64,000 bases of DNA from assembly GCA_026018925.1 (NCBI GenBank), contig JAKSZU010000004.1, positions 17,824,095 to 17,888,094 of the forward strand, in the 5' to 3' direction. The position numbers and the translations under genes were made by a program. This DNA is from Tupaia tana. Taxonomy: Eukaryota; Chordata; Mammalia; Scandentia; Tupaiidae. This document shows positions 36,162 through 50,731 of this stretch, piece after piece. How positions within the stretch are numbered: position 1 is the stretch's first letter; every line of letters starts with the position of its first letter. The notes below the pieces were generated by a model that saw only the letters and a list, made by a program, of their open reading frames with translations, had not been told where the DNA came from and did not search any database.

Positions 36162-37540
36162 AACCTGGAGAAACCATCTTCTTACTAAGGAAGGGACAAA
36201 GAAGCAATTCATAGGGTCACAGTGTTCTGGCAGAGGACGCGGACCCCCAACCCCTTTCCTTCTTCCTTCCATAGCACAGAGACAGGAGGGCTGGAAGGTT
36301 GAGCAAGAGTCCGATACCTACTGCTTAGATGTGCTGGCAAGCAGAGAAGGATTCCTCAAATGATGGGGAGAAGCAGAAGCTGCTTTCCTAAAACTCTGGA
36401 TGATCAACTTCTTTGGCAGCCTTCCAATTCCCTACCAGAAGGTAAAGGTCTGGCCCGGCCCAGCCCACCTGAGGCACTTTGCTAGAGAAGAAAAACCTGC
36501 GCTCCAGGAAGCTAAGTAACTTCATCAGTCACCTAATTGAATGAGAACCCAGAGCAACTCAGTCCAGGCTGCACAAATTGAGTCGGGCTACAGCTTGCTG
36601 CACTAAAAGTGAAAGATATTTTCCATTACAGCAAGTGCTCCCACAGAAGGATCACGAGCCACACTTGGAGTCCGACTCTCCAATAGGTGCCTGTGGCCCT
36701 GGCGTCCCTCAGCCTGAGAACACTGAGAGCCGGGTTTTAATAATGGGCCAGCGTGGGTGAGCGCGCCAGCCACGGAGCTGCTCGGGTTCATTTCCCAGAG
36801 GTTAAGCTGTAGTGTGTCCAGTATTTACAAGTATGAAACTTGTTTCAGGGCTGACCCATTTTTACCCAATTCATCTTCCCAGCATGAAGTTATTTAGAAA
36901 ACAGCCAAGTTCAGCTGGAAATCGTTTTTCATCCCCTCCAACTTCTAGTCACATGGGCAGCTGGCCAGCTAGATGTTAACAAGCACTTCAGAACTCCTCA
37001 GACACCACCGGCCTCTGTTCCCTTTGTGCATTCTTGTAAATAAATAAATAAATAATAAATAAATAAATAAACTTCCTTTGCCCCCCCACCCCCCAAGCTG
37101 TGGATCCTGTAAAAAGCGTGACCCAGTTTTATAATCTACAGAGGCAGCTTGGGGAGCAGTTGTAAATCTTTGTCAGGCAGGTGTTACCTACATGCATCCC
37201 AGCTTTCAGAAACAGAACGGCTGCTATTCATCATGCTGTGCAAAGTACAGACACCCCCTTCTAGGAATGTTCATCCCAGGTGCAAGTCAAGGCCCCAGCA
37301 TGGGCACTGTCAGTATGCAGATGTCTTTCAGCCACTGGAGGAAATGAGGTGGAGTCAATGAACCTGAACTCCCTGCATAAGAGCCACGCCAGTCTGCACT
37401 GTCTGGCTGGCACAAAGAGCAATGAGCGTGTGAGCGGCGTGCCTGCAATTGGTCCTGAGCATGTACAATGAATGTGGTTGGCCGATACCCACAATATTCT
37501 CAGTGGCATAGCCCACAGACCTATGTCACAAATTATGTTG
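36162..37540. other. Intron sequence, no element recognised
   Basis: Mostly unique-looking sequence. A short (AAAT)n-like tract is at 37038-37071. No exon is recognised. Confidence 0.45.
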
Positions 37541-37544
37541 GACC

Positions 37545-37772
37545 TATGTCCAACATAACCCCTCACCATGCAAAGACAGAGAGGAGCACTCTTCACAGGG
37601 TCGGGTCATGCTGTGATCTCCCTCCTCCAGTCTTCCGGCCCACCAGCTCTGGGGCACTCTGCATGTGCCCTGTATGTCTTAGGCCAACTGGGCCAGATAC
37701 TTGAACTGCAGTTGCCATGTGGGATACAGTGTCTCTTGGGCAGCCACTATCACTGTACCAAGGAGCCAGTCT
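37545..37772 (-). mobile_element. Diverged SINE-like repeat
   Basis: Ends with the inverted-head pattern 'cttgaactgcagttgccatg' and 'tgggatacagtgtc'. The body has 'caaagacagagaggagcac'. The family assignment is uncertain. Confidence 0.5.
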
Positions 37773-37983
37773 AGAAAGCTTTACTTAAAGAAATTAATAT
37801 TAGGAATAAAAATGCTTTCTGCCTTGCTGGAGATACAGGTGAAGGAAATAACGTTTATTGAAGAACGACTGTATGCCAGAAACTATGCTCCATCTATGTT
37901 CCACGTATGTAAGATACACATATGTAACACATACATAAGATACACAATTATGTAAATGAATTTATAGAAAATAAAAGGCTTGG

Positions 37984-38250
37984 GGAACCAGCAGTTAGCG
38001 TAATGGCTATGTCGCTGGACTCCCACGTAGTCGACCGCGGTTCGCGTCTCGGACCTGGTGGCTTACAACTCACGCCGGGCGCGTGTGTGTGCGTGCCCAA
38101 GATCCCGAGAGGAGAATGGAGGAGAAGGGATTGCGGCGTGACCATCCCCCCTGGGGGGTGATTTCTCGCTTTCTGTCTCTATGTCTCTCTCTGTCTGTCT
38201 GGCGAGCTCACGCGCCCTATAGAGGAAAAAAAAAAAAAAAAAAAAAAAAA
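37984..38250 (+). mobile_element. tRNA-derived SINE (dominant family), young
   Basis: Full-length copy, flanked by 'aaaaggcttgg' on both sides. The right-hand repeat is also the left flank of the next, older SINE. Confidence 0.92.
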
Positions 38251-38255
38251 AGGCT

Positions 38256-38503
38256 TGGAACCAGCAGATGGTGTAATGGTTATGTCACTAGACTCCCACA
38301 TAGTTGACCGTGGTTTGAGTCCCAGACCAGCGGCTTAATACTCACACTAGGTGTGTGTGTGTGTGCATACCCAAAATCCCAAGAGGAGAATGGAGGAGAA
38401 GGGACTCCCCCAGGAGGCAATTTCTCGCTTTCTGTCTGTCTCTCCAGTAGCACACATGTCCTATAGCAAAAATCTCTCTGTTAAAAAAGACAAGACAAGA
38501 CAA
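38256..38503 (+). mobile_element. tRNA-derived SINE, older
   Basis: A more diverged forward copy that starts right after the younger one and is followed by 'aaaaggcttag', a third copy of the same flank. Confidence 0.88.
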
Positions 38504-38535
38504 GAAAAGGCTTAGAACATCACAAGTGCTATTTA

Positions 38536-38794
38536 TTTTATTTTATTTTTGGTAGAGGTTTTTGCTATAGGGTGCGTGTGCTTGCCAGAAAGACAGAGAG
38601 AGACAGAAAGCGAGAAATCACCCCCCAGGGGGGATGGCCATGCCACAATCCCCTCTCCTCCATTCTCCTCTAGGGATCTTGGGCATGCACGCACACGTGC
38701 CCGGTGTGAATTTAAGCCACCGGGTTCAGAGCTTGAACCTCGGTCGACTGCATGGGAGTTCAGCAACATAGTCATTACACTAACTGCTGGTCCC
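38536..38794 (-). mobile_element. tRNA-derived SINE (dominant family)
   Basis: Reverse copy with the perfect target repeat 'cacaagtgctattta' on both sides. Confidence 0.93.
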
Positions 38795-38885
38795 CACAAG
38801 TGCTATTTAAATGTTAACTATTGGGAATGATGTTACTCCCACCACATGGTAGGCATTATAAACGTCACATTAAAAAGGTCTGTGC

Positions 38886-38958
38886 GAGTGTGTGTGTATG
38901 TGTGTGTATATATATATATATACACACACACACCCAGACACACATACACACACACAAG
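38886..38958. repeat. Compound GT/TA/CA microsatellite
   Basis: GT-rich, then 'tatatatatatata', then CA-rich. This is a palindromic dinucleotide pattern able to fold back. Confidence 0.8.
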
Positions 38959-39037
38959 GAGACTTCAGAAAGCTCACGTAGCTGGAAGAAAGGTAAAGTC
39001 AGAATTCATTTTTCTCATGGTATCACTGGTAAGTGAA

Positions 39038-39290
39038 TTTTTTTTTTTTTTTAAGATATGTTTGCGGTACGGTGCGTATACTCACTGGAGAGACAGAAAA
39101 CGAGATAAAAAAGAAAGTGAGAAATCACCTCCCAGGAGAGATGGCCATGCCACAATCCCTTCTCCTCTTGGGATTTTGGGCATACATACACATGTGCCTG
39201 GCACAAGTTTGAAGCTGCCGGGTCCAAGACTCGAATCGCAGCCCACTACATGGGAGTTTAGTGCCTTAACCACTATGCTACCTGCTGGCT
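39038..39290 (-). mobile_element. tRNA-derived SINE, diverged
   Basis: Reverse copy with a short body: 'gtttgcggtacggtgcgtat' to 'ctacctgctggctc'. Confidence 0.8.
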
Positions 39291-39564
39291 CTGATACATT
39301 TCTAAAATGTATGTAACAGTCAAACAGATTTATGGAAATGTGTAAACATCTTAGTTGCAAAACAATTTAATTCATTAAGGAAGTTCTTAAATAATCAATC
39401 CTAGGAAAGGGACTATAAACTGAAGTATAATTCCAATAATAGTAACCTGCTGGTTAGAACTGTGATGTTCAACAGATACCTCAAACTTGCCATGTTAACA
39501 GAAAAAGGCATTTTTCATACTGTGAACAAGATATACAACATGGCACATATGCCATCATGCTAAC
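39291..39564. other. Intron sequence, no element recognised
   Basis: No repeat or exon recognised. Confidence 0.4.
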
Positions 39565-39831
39565 TTTTTTTTTTTTTTTTTGGAGAGGTTTTTCGCTATA
39601 GGGCGCGTGCGCTCGCCAGACAGAGAGAGACAGAGAGACAGAAAGCGAGAAATCACCCCCCAGGGGGGATGGCCACGCCGCAATCCCTTCTCCTCCATTC
39701 TCCTCTCGGGATCTTGGGCACGCACGCACACGCGCCCGGCGTGAGTTGTAAGCCACCGGGTCCGAGACACGAACCGCGGTTGACCACGTGGCAGTCCAGC
39801 GACATAGCCATTACGCTAACTGCTGGTTCCC
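39565..39831 (-). mobile_element. tRNA-derived SINE (dominant family), young
   Basis: Reverse full-length copy with target repeat 'catcatgctaa' on both sides. Confidence 0.93.
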
Positions 39832-40224
39832 CCATCATGCTAATTTTGAAGAGAGATACAGTGATGTATTTAGAAGACTAGAAGGAACAACACCCAAATA
39901 TTTACAGTAGAACAGTCATATTATGCGTGAGTTTTACATTCTTCACTAGGAAAAGAAAAGGAGCATTATCTACATACATTGTCACATATGAAGCATCTTC
40001 AGACAGTTCACAGAAAATGCAAATTACAAAAGAAACCCTGCATGGATCTGTTGATGAGGATGTGTATAGTATTCTCAACTGGGCTGGACTGAGGTGTATA
40101 TCATGCTGGGTAAAGTCTCTTTACAATCTAAATGATGTATAGTGATTGAATATATAATAATAATAATAACAATAATAATAATAATATAAAAACAAAATAA
40201 ACAAAATACCTGCATGGATTTTAG

Positions 40225-40447
40225 TTTTAGTTTTAGTTTTTGCTATAGGGCAAATGTACTCCCAGGAGAGAGAGAGAGAGAGACTAGGTGAGAAAGTACT
40301 CTCCAGGGAGGTGACCACATGACAATCCCTTCTCTTCTTTCTCCACCCATGATTTTGGGCACATATGCACACAGCTTCATGTTTTCAAGCTGCTGGGTCC
40401 AGGACTTGAACCACAGTTGGCCATGTGAGAGTGACCATGCTGGTCCC
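40225..40447 (-). mobile_element. tRNA-derived SINE, diverged
   Basis: Reverse copy: 'tttttgctatagggcaaatg' to 'accatgctggtccc'. An (AAT)n-like tract lies just before it at 40155-40185. Confidence 0.8.
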
Positions 40448-40684
40448 CACACATACCTTTTCAATGTGCAATTTATTCTTTTTACTCCCTGCTATTTATC
40501 CTGTATCTCCGTCCTGCTTACGAGCCCCACCATCTACTGCCATCCTCTGCAGAAGCTGAGGAGCCATGGTGGCTGGCCACCATCCATGCCCTGCCCCCCA
40601 TGGGTGGCACAGTCAAGCTGGCTGCCACCTGGACAATCTCCTGGACAAGCCCTCTGCCTGGCTTCCCCTCCCTCTTGGTGCCTA

Positions 40685-41059
<375 letters not shown>

Positions 41060-41299
41060 TTAATGACACTGGGGGGCTGCCTTGGCTTTGCAACCAAAAG
41101 GAGCTAAAAATGAATGCACGTGGGGATGAGGGAGACCCTCACAAAAATGTTTCTCCTTTGCATCTGATCTCAGATCCAAGCAAGAGCCCAAGCTGTCAAA
41201 TAGAAAGGTCACGAGCTAAGCAGGTATTTAAAGGCCCAGAAAAGGGAGGAAACACTGCTTTTCTCCTGAACTGACCCATTTAATATTATTTTATAAGCA

Positions 41300-41460
41300 A
41301 TGGTTCATACTTATTAAGTAGTTACTATGTGGCAAGCACTATGCAACACTGTTTATTTACCTGTCTTCACTACAATTGTACAAGAAGGGTAAAGTTATCT
41401 CCATATTATAGATGAAGAGCCTAGAGCAAAAAAAGGTAGCTAGACGACTTGCCCAGATCA
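41300..41460 (+). repeat. MIR-type ancient SINE
   Basis: Has 'gtagttactatgtggcaagc', 'ttatagatgaagagcctaga' and 'gacttgcccagatcatg' in order. Confidence 0.8.
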
Positions 41461-41705
41461 TGATCATGCTCCCCCATAGGTGGTAGAGTGAGGACTTGGT
41501 GCAGTCAGTTGGGCCTCAGAGCCTGTGCGGGCTTGGCCCTCCGCAGGACTCATGGTCTGACTGCTAGGACAGGCTGTCTTGAGCCAACCACACTTCTTTA
41601 TCCTCCCTGTTTTGGCTCACTAGAGCTATACTCAGAGCATCAGGGCTCCAGAGGACCCCAGCTGCATGAACATTGCAGACATGTACTTTACAGGCCTGCA
41701 TTGCT

Positions 41706-41722
41706 GGGGGGGGGGGGGGGGG
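41706..41722. repeat. Poly-G tract
   Basis: About 16-17 G in a row. Such tracts are poorly sequenced and can form G-quadruplex structure. Confidence 0.85.
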
Positions 41723-41789
41723 CGCGACACAGGGGTCTATACTGACTATCAGAAGCGAGGTTTTCTGTGTCCTTAAAAATGGCACATGC

Positions 41790-41933
41790 TGGGGCCAGCA
41801 GGTGGTGTGGTGGTTAAGGCACTGGACTCCCACATGGCTGACCGCTGTTCAGGTCCCAGACCTGGTGGCTTGCTTTCCCACTTTCCCTCTCTCTCTCCCT
41901 TTGGTGAATGCGCATGCCTACAGCAAATGAAAA

Positions 41934-41976
<43 letters not shown>

Positions 41977-41997
41977 AAATAGATGGAAATAATTCTT
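41790..41997 (+). mobile_element. tRNA-derived SINE, short-body type, with (AAAT)n tail
   Basis: Head 'ggggccagcaggtggtgtgg', then straight to the CT-rich part, then about ten AAAT units. The target repeat 'ttaaaaatggcacat' is on both sides. Confidence 0.92.
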
Positions 41998-42282
41998 TTA
42001 AAAATGGCACATTTTTTTTGTCTCCATTTTTTTGTTTGTTTTGTTTTGCATGGTGAAGGGAAGAGTGAAGAAGGGAGAGGAGTGTTAAAAACCTTTCACT
42101 TGCCAAGTTAATGAACGAAAGGCTGCCAACATGCTAGGGAACATCCCCAGAAAACCAGCTTGTGGCTAGACTCTAGGTTGGTCTGCTCTACTGAGCCTCT
42201 TGTTTCCAAATGTGCTAAAAAGGGAGGAAGAGAGTAATATTCTTCACACTGGTAAGACAGCCCCTAACATACTCAATTGTGT

Positions 42283-42543
42283 GGGTTTTTCCTAGAGAGA
42301 GATTTTGGTTCTAGAGTATGTATACTTGTAGGAGAGAGAGAGAGAGACAGAGACAGAAAGTGAGAAATCACCCCTTGAGGGGATGGTCACACTTCAATAC
42401 CTTCTCCTCCAATCTCCTCTCAAGATTTTGGGCATGCATGTACATGTGCCCAGCATGAGTTTTAAGCCACAAGTCTGGGACTTGATCTGCAGTTGACTAC
42501 GTGGGAGTCCAGGGATGTAACCATTATGCCATTTGCTGGTCCC
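42283..42543 (-). mobile_element. tRNA-derived SINE, diverged
   Basis: Reverse copy: 'agagagattttggttctaga' to 'ccatttgctggtcccc'. Confidence 0.85.
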
Positions 42544-42564
42544 CCAATTATTTTAATAACATTA

Positions 42565-42765
42565 ACAGCTGATAGTTATTGAACTCTTAGTGTGTACTGG
42601 GTATTGTGCTGAGCATTTCACATGCATTAGTTCATTTCATCTTCACAGCACCCAGTGATGTGGGGGCTATCAATATCCCTATTTTAGAGATGAGAAAGCT
42701 TGCAAAACTTTAAGTGACTTGTCCAAGGTCACATGGCTTGTAAGTAATGAAGCTAGTCTTAAGCT
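42565..42765 (+). repeat. MIR-type ancient SINE
   Basis: 'ttattgaactcttagtgtgt', 'attttagagatgagaaagc' and 'cttgtccaaggtcacatgg' in order, a near full-length MIR. Confidence 0.85.
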
Positions 42766-45957
<3,192 letters not shown>

Positions 45958-46210
45958 TTTTTTTTTTTTTTTTTTTTGGTATAGGACGCCTGCACTCGCC
46001 ACAAGACAAAAAGAGACAGAGACAGAAAGCGAGAAATCACTCCCCAGGGGGATGGCCACGCCACAATCCCTCTCCTTCATTCTCCTCTCAGGATCTTGGG
46101 CACCCATGCACATGCACCGGCGTGAGTTTAAGCCACTGGGTCTGGGACTCAAACTGCAGTCGACTACATGGGAGTCCAGTGACATAGCCATTACACTAAC
46201 TGCTGGTCCC
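45958..46210 (-). mobile_element. tRNA-derived SINE (dominant family)
   Basis: Reverse copy with the perfect 17-base target repeat 'agaactggctgactctg' on both sides. Confidence 0.94.
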
Positions 46211-47330
46211 AGAACTGGCTGACTCTGAAAAGCTCTCTGGACCCAACCAGGGGCCCAATCCATTGCAAAAAGAGCATGTGGGCAAGTCTCCTGCAGAGCC
46301 TGGCTCGGCCTTTCAGCTCCCATGTGCAGCATGGCTAGCACAGCTGAAGACACCCCTCTCCTCCAACGGCTACTGTCGGGACACTCCAAATGTCTCAAAA
46401 TGCCGTAGCACAAACATCCACAGCCAACTGTGATTTATTCTCTAAATAAGCCCACACCTGTAAGCAAATGATGACTTCAATCACCAAGTGTTTCAGATCA
46501 AAGTCAGGTAGAACTTTCTAGCAAGCAAACTTTGCAGCAACAGCACTGTTTCTCTGAGGAGATAATGGGCGCTGGCTACCACAGATGGGGGAGCAGTACA
46601 CAGACAACCATTTGAGGAGTCATAGAAGAAAAATCAGGATGAGATTATCTTGAAATTCATCTTGACCCTTGAGACTCTAGAATTCATAGCCAGAGGCCTA
46701 TAGGGAAAGTTGGAATAAATCAAGCATTGTGGTGCATGCTGGGAGAATAGCCCATCTCTAGGGAGCTCTCAAAGACTAGGGGGCCCACCAGACTGGGCAG
46801 AGCTACTGAAACCAAAGAATTGCTAAGCCAGGGTCCAGAGTATGCCCAAAGATGGCAGGAAGACTTGGAGAAAGGGCCAGGTATACTTCCGGTGGTCCAA
46901 CCTTGAGGAAATACATCTATCATCATAAATGTAGTCAAACCTTTGCCAATTTATATTTGCAGTTTTTACCATACTTAGGTATATTTAAAAAAAAAAAAAA
47001 CTTATAACATAGACTGATCTGTTTCCAAAAAGGAATAAAGATAGCTCTTTTGTTACCAAGTCAAGCAACAAGAACAGGGAACATGGTTTAGCAGAAATAT
47101 CCTCCTTTATAGTCTGTCCATAGCTGGAACTCAGGGAGGTTGGTTATAAGAAAAGTCAACAGTGAAGCTAGAAGCCACTTCTCCTGCCCCAAATTGAGTG
47201 TTCAGTCACTTTAGTCTTCAATCCACATGATCCTAATGTATACCACTTGTAGAGCATTTTGTAATTTCTAAAATAATTTAGTAATTTCTAAAGTAATTTG
47301 TAATTTCTACATTTACCAGTTCCTTTTTGT
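46211..47330. other. Intron sequence, no element recognised
   Basis: Unique-looking intron sequence. No exon is recognised. Confidence 0.4.
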
Positions 47331-47334
47331 TTTC

Positions 47335-47705
47335 ACTGTCATATCCACCTCATGAGACAAAAAAGGGCAGCTTTTATGATCTTCATATTAGAGACACAGG
47401 GACTGAATTACGGAGGCTCAACAATTGCCCAAAGCCAAACAGAGATTCAGGTAGGCCTTTCTCATCCCAAATCTGGTTGTCCACTCCCTGAAGCTAACTT
47501 TGTCATAGCAGTAAGCAGCGGCTTACTATGAGTCAGGCATTGTTTTCAGCACTTCTTACAGATTAATTTCTTTAGTCCTTACAATTCTATGCAGGTTTAA
47601 TGATTACACCCGTTTTACAGACGAGGAAATACAAGGACAGAGAGGTTAAGTAACTCACCCAAGGTTAATAGTAAGTGCAGAAATCAAGATTTGAATCAAA
47701 TGAAT
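47335..47705 (+). repeat. Two MIR-type remnants
   Basis: The first (to about 47470) has 'attagagacacagggactga' and 'caattgcccaaagccaaac'. The second has 'actatgagtcaggcattg', 'ttacagacgaggaaatacaa' and 'gttaagtaactcacccaagg'. Confidence 0.8.
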
Positions 47706-47830
47706 ACTGCTTTGGAGCCCCCATTCTTATCTGAGCCACCACAGTGAAGAATATAAATTTTATCTGGCTGAGGACGAGCTGGGACCAAGTACCTGCAAAG
47801 CCAAGCCTGGCATCCCAATGAGACACTCAC

Positions 47831-47928
47831 TTTGACAGCATACTCTTTGCCATTCTGCAGGCTCACAGCACCTTGAACTTTGGCATAGGCTCCCTCTCCA
47901 AGCAATTCGGAGGTCAACTTGTACATAT
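47831..47928 (-). CDS. MKNK1: MKNK1 coding exon 2 (glycine-rich loop)
   Basis: A 98-base exon encoding [20 protein letters not shown], then [12 protein letters not shown]. It contains the ATP-binding loop GEGAYAKV and the catalytic lysine of AVK (residue 66). The acceptor is 'tcacctctag' and the donor 'gtgagt'. It joins the first coding exon through a split Asp codon. Confidence 0.96.
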
Positions 47929-49023
47929 CTAGAGGTGAAATGGATAAAAGGAACAAGATGGGTCACTCCGTGCAAGCTAAGATAAGAAGAAGAGCTTCTG
48001 TCTTTCAGTTCCCCAGTCTGACAACAGAGGTAGAAAAGACTCACAATGACTGTCACACTTGGTGATGAGGAAGACACGTAAGACCCAGTTTGTCAACAGG
48101 GCCACACAGAAGGCATCCTGTTACTCACTTTAGAGATGAGGTCAGTGAAAGGGTTTCGATTCAGCATGTATTTCTGGAGCAACTACTCTATGCTAGATAG
48201 CATAACAGGGAGAAGGAGGAATAAAATATAATCTGTCCCCTCTGAGGGTTACAATCCAGTAGGGAAGACAGACACATACATAAGTGACCGCAAATAAACC
48301 AGACACTGGTAAGTATTGTCACAGAGGAACAAAGTATAGTAAAAGAAGGCAGGGGAAGAGAAAGGTTACATCTGTTCAGGGACTCGGGGGGATCTTCATA
48401 GAAGGGATATTATCTGAATGTATCTACTCATTTGCTGATCACCTACTATGGGCTAAACCCTGTGCTAAGCATTGGTGCTTTAGGGAGTATAAAGCACTAT
48501 TCTATTTGATACCACACACAATGAAAGTCATTGGAGTGTTCTGAGAAGTTTCCAGAAGTTGTCTACAGGAAATGAGACAGAAGTTGGTTGCAAATGATGC
48601 CTTGAGGTTTTTAGGGTACTGAGTCAGAGCAGTTCTAACAGAGTAACACGGCTGAATTGAATGAATGACTAGGTGAGCTGCCCAAGTTCACAAATAGCAA
48701 ACTCTTTGAGCCCGTTCAAAGGAAGCTACATCTCCATCATGGCCCGTGAGCTAACAATATACTCCCTTGGCCTCCATTCTTCAGTTTTTTCCCTTTTCAG
48801 CCATCCTAGCATTTAAACCTACAGGTTGATAAGAAAACTTTTAAACCATAAAGTTAGATTTTATCACTCTTAGTCATAAGAAGTCCTGTAATTGCTCAAG
48901 CTCTCCTTAAATACAGGAAATACTGTCTTGTGTTCACTGAAAGAGAAAAGACCTGTTGATTTGGAAACTCTAAAACTCTTGGGACTTTTGACTTTCCCTA
49001 CCACTAATCTCTCTCTCTCTCTT

Positions 49024-49107
<84 letters not shown>

Positions 49108-49231
49108 CTACTGTCTGAGTTAAAGGCAAATAAAAAAGCCTTCACAAAGTACCTTCTTGGCTTCATCAGTTAGGTCTTGTAGCTATTTTTTCTAAGTCTG
49201 AAATATTCTTTTTTTAAAAAAAAACTTTATT
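47929..49231. other. MKNK1 intron, mostly unrecognised
   Basis: Contains the compound microsatellite at 49009-49106. Otherwise nothing is recognised. Confidence 0.4.
49009..49106. repeat. Compound (CT)n(CA)n microsatellite
   Basis: A CT run of about 60 bases followed directly by a CA run of about 38 bases. It is likely length-polymorphic. Confidence 0.95.
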
Positions 49232-49504
49232 GGGAACCAGCAGTTAGCGTAATGGCTATGTCGCTGGACTCCCACGTAGTCGACCGCGGTTCGCGTCTCG
49301 GACCCGGTGGCTTACAACTCACGCCGGGCGCGTGTGCGTGCGTGCCCAAGATCCCGAGAGGAGAATGGAGGAGAAGGGATTGCGGCGTGACCATCCCCCC
49401 TGGGGGGTGATTTCTCGCTTTCTGTCTCTCTGTCTCTCTCTGTCTGTCCGGCGAGCGCACGCGCCCTATAGCGAAAAACCTCTCAAAAAAAAAAAAAAAA
49501 AAAA
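49232..49504 (+). mobile_element. tRNA-derived SINE (dominant family), young
   Basis: Full-length copy with a CpG-rich body and a long A tail, inserted beside an AT-rich 'aaaaactttatt' site. Confidence 0.93.
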
Positions 49505-49532
49505 CTTAAAAAAAAAACAACAACAAAAAAAA

Positions 49533-49571
49533 AAACTTTATTTATTTATTTTAATTTGAACAGAGAGGGAC

Positions 49572-49628
<57 letters not shown>

Positions 49629-49711
49629 AAAGCTGTCAGGTTCAGGACTCCAAATGCAGTCGGCCACGTGGGAGTCCAGCACCCTTAACCACCACGCCAC
49701 CAGCTGGCCCC
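49533..49711 (-). mobile_element. tRNA-derived SINE, short-body type, with (GA)n expansion
   Basis: Reverse short-form copy: 'actttatttatttattttaa', then about 22 GA units at 49576-49623, then the inverted head ending 'ccaccagctggcccc'. Confidence 0.85.
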
Positions 49712-50629
49712 AGTCTTGCAGCTGTTTATAAGAACGGATGGCATGCTGTTGTTTGCAAGTATTTAAGGTGGCATGCTTCTCTCACAATGGACACTTTGGC
49801 AGTACCCTTAACACACATCAGGATAGGTGGGCAGTTGAAGGTCCGATATTCCTGACTCATAAGGTGCTTGTTCTTAGAACCAGTCTATCAAACAGTCAGT
49901 TCACTAGCGTGTCTGTAAGGGTGGAAAGACGGACCATGAAGAGAAGCTATTTCAGGTCCCACATGAAAGAAACAAAATAGATGAGAGGGAATCCGTTACC
50001 CCTAGGAGTGGCTACTGATCTTTTCGGTTCTCTGCAGGAGTGTCCATGATTCACTTCACCTCATCACATGCCTAGTGATAAAGGAGCAGCCCTGAGCCTA
50101 GTTACCTTACCCTCAGAGAGTGTTCAATAAAGTTTGGTGACCCAACATCGTGCCTCCTAAACACAACTTGAACCCTTTAACATGGAGTCAAACACACACA
50201 GCACAGGTAGCTGTAATCCCTAGGAGGCAAATTCCCTGTCTAGAGAGACTGATGGCCCTGGGTGCTTCTCTCTTCCTCTTATGTAGCTGTTTTACTTCTC
50301 AGCAGCACCTCCAGGTATATCGAGGAAAGAGTCATATTTGAAAAGGAGCCGGAACACACCAGGCGATCTCACTCCATGTTCACCTCTGACAGACTGGGTG
50401 GAGATGGGTGCCACTGAGAGTGCTCAAACCACTCAAAGGAAGCCAGTGCAGCACCTGAGAGCTTTCCTCACCCCTGCTCTCTGTTCTGTGTAAACTCCCT
50501 TACCCCTATTTTTTCTCCCTGTACATGGATAGCCATGAGCTGGCTCAAAGATGAGCCTGTCATGGGCTATAGGGACACTTCCCATGCTTGCAGAGTCATG
50601 GGCCCAGATCCAGGACTTGAGTGACTGAC
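49712..50629. other. MKNK1 intron, no element recognised
   Basis: No repeat or exon recognised. Confidence 0.4.
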
Positions 50630-50731
50630 CTTCAAACTTTCCTGGCAAGGAGTCAGTGGCCCGGGCCTTCCGCTTCTTCTTCTTCCTCTTGTCGCCATCT
50701 GCGATGGGAAGGGGCTCGCTGCTGCCCATTT
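50630..50731 (-). CDS. MKNK1: MKNK1 first coding exon
   Basis: A 102-base exon with acceptor 'atctcctag' and donor 'gtcagt'. The first ATG, at 50727-50729, gives MGSSEPLPIADGDKRKKKKR and then KARATDSLPGKFE, matching the mouse start. The basic stretch is the family's nuclear import and eIF4G-binding region. The two bases before the ATG belong to a codon shared with an upstream exon, so longer N-termini are possible by splicing. Mouse and most mammals use this start. Confidence 0.94.

Noticed and set aside
48990-49110. CRISPR-like regular repeats
   Set aside because: They are dinucleotide microsatellites; there is no direct-repeat/spacer structure anywhere in the window.
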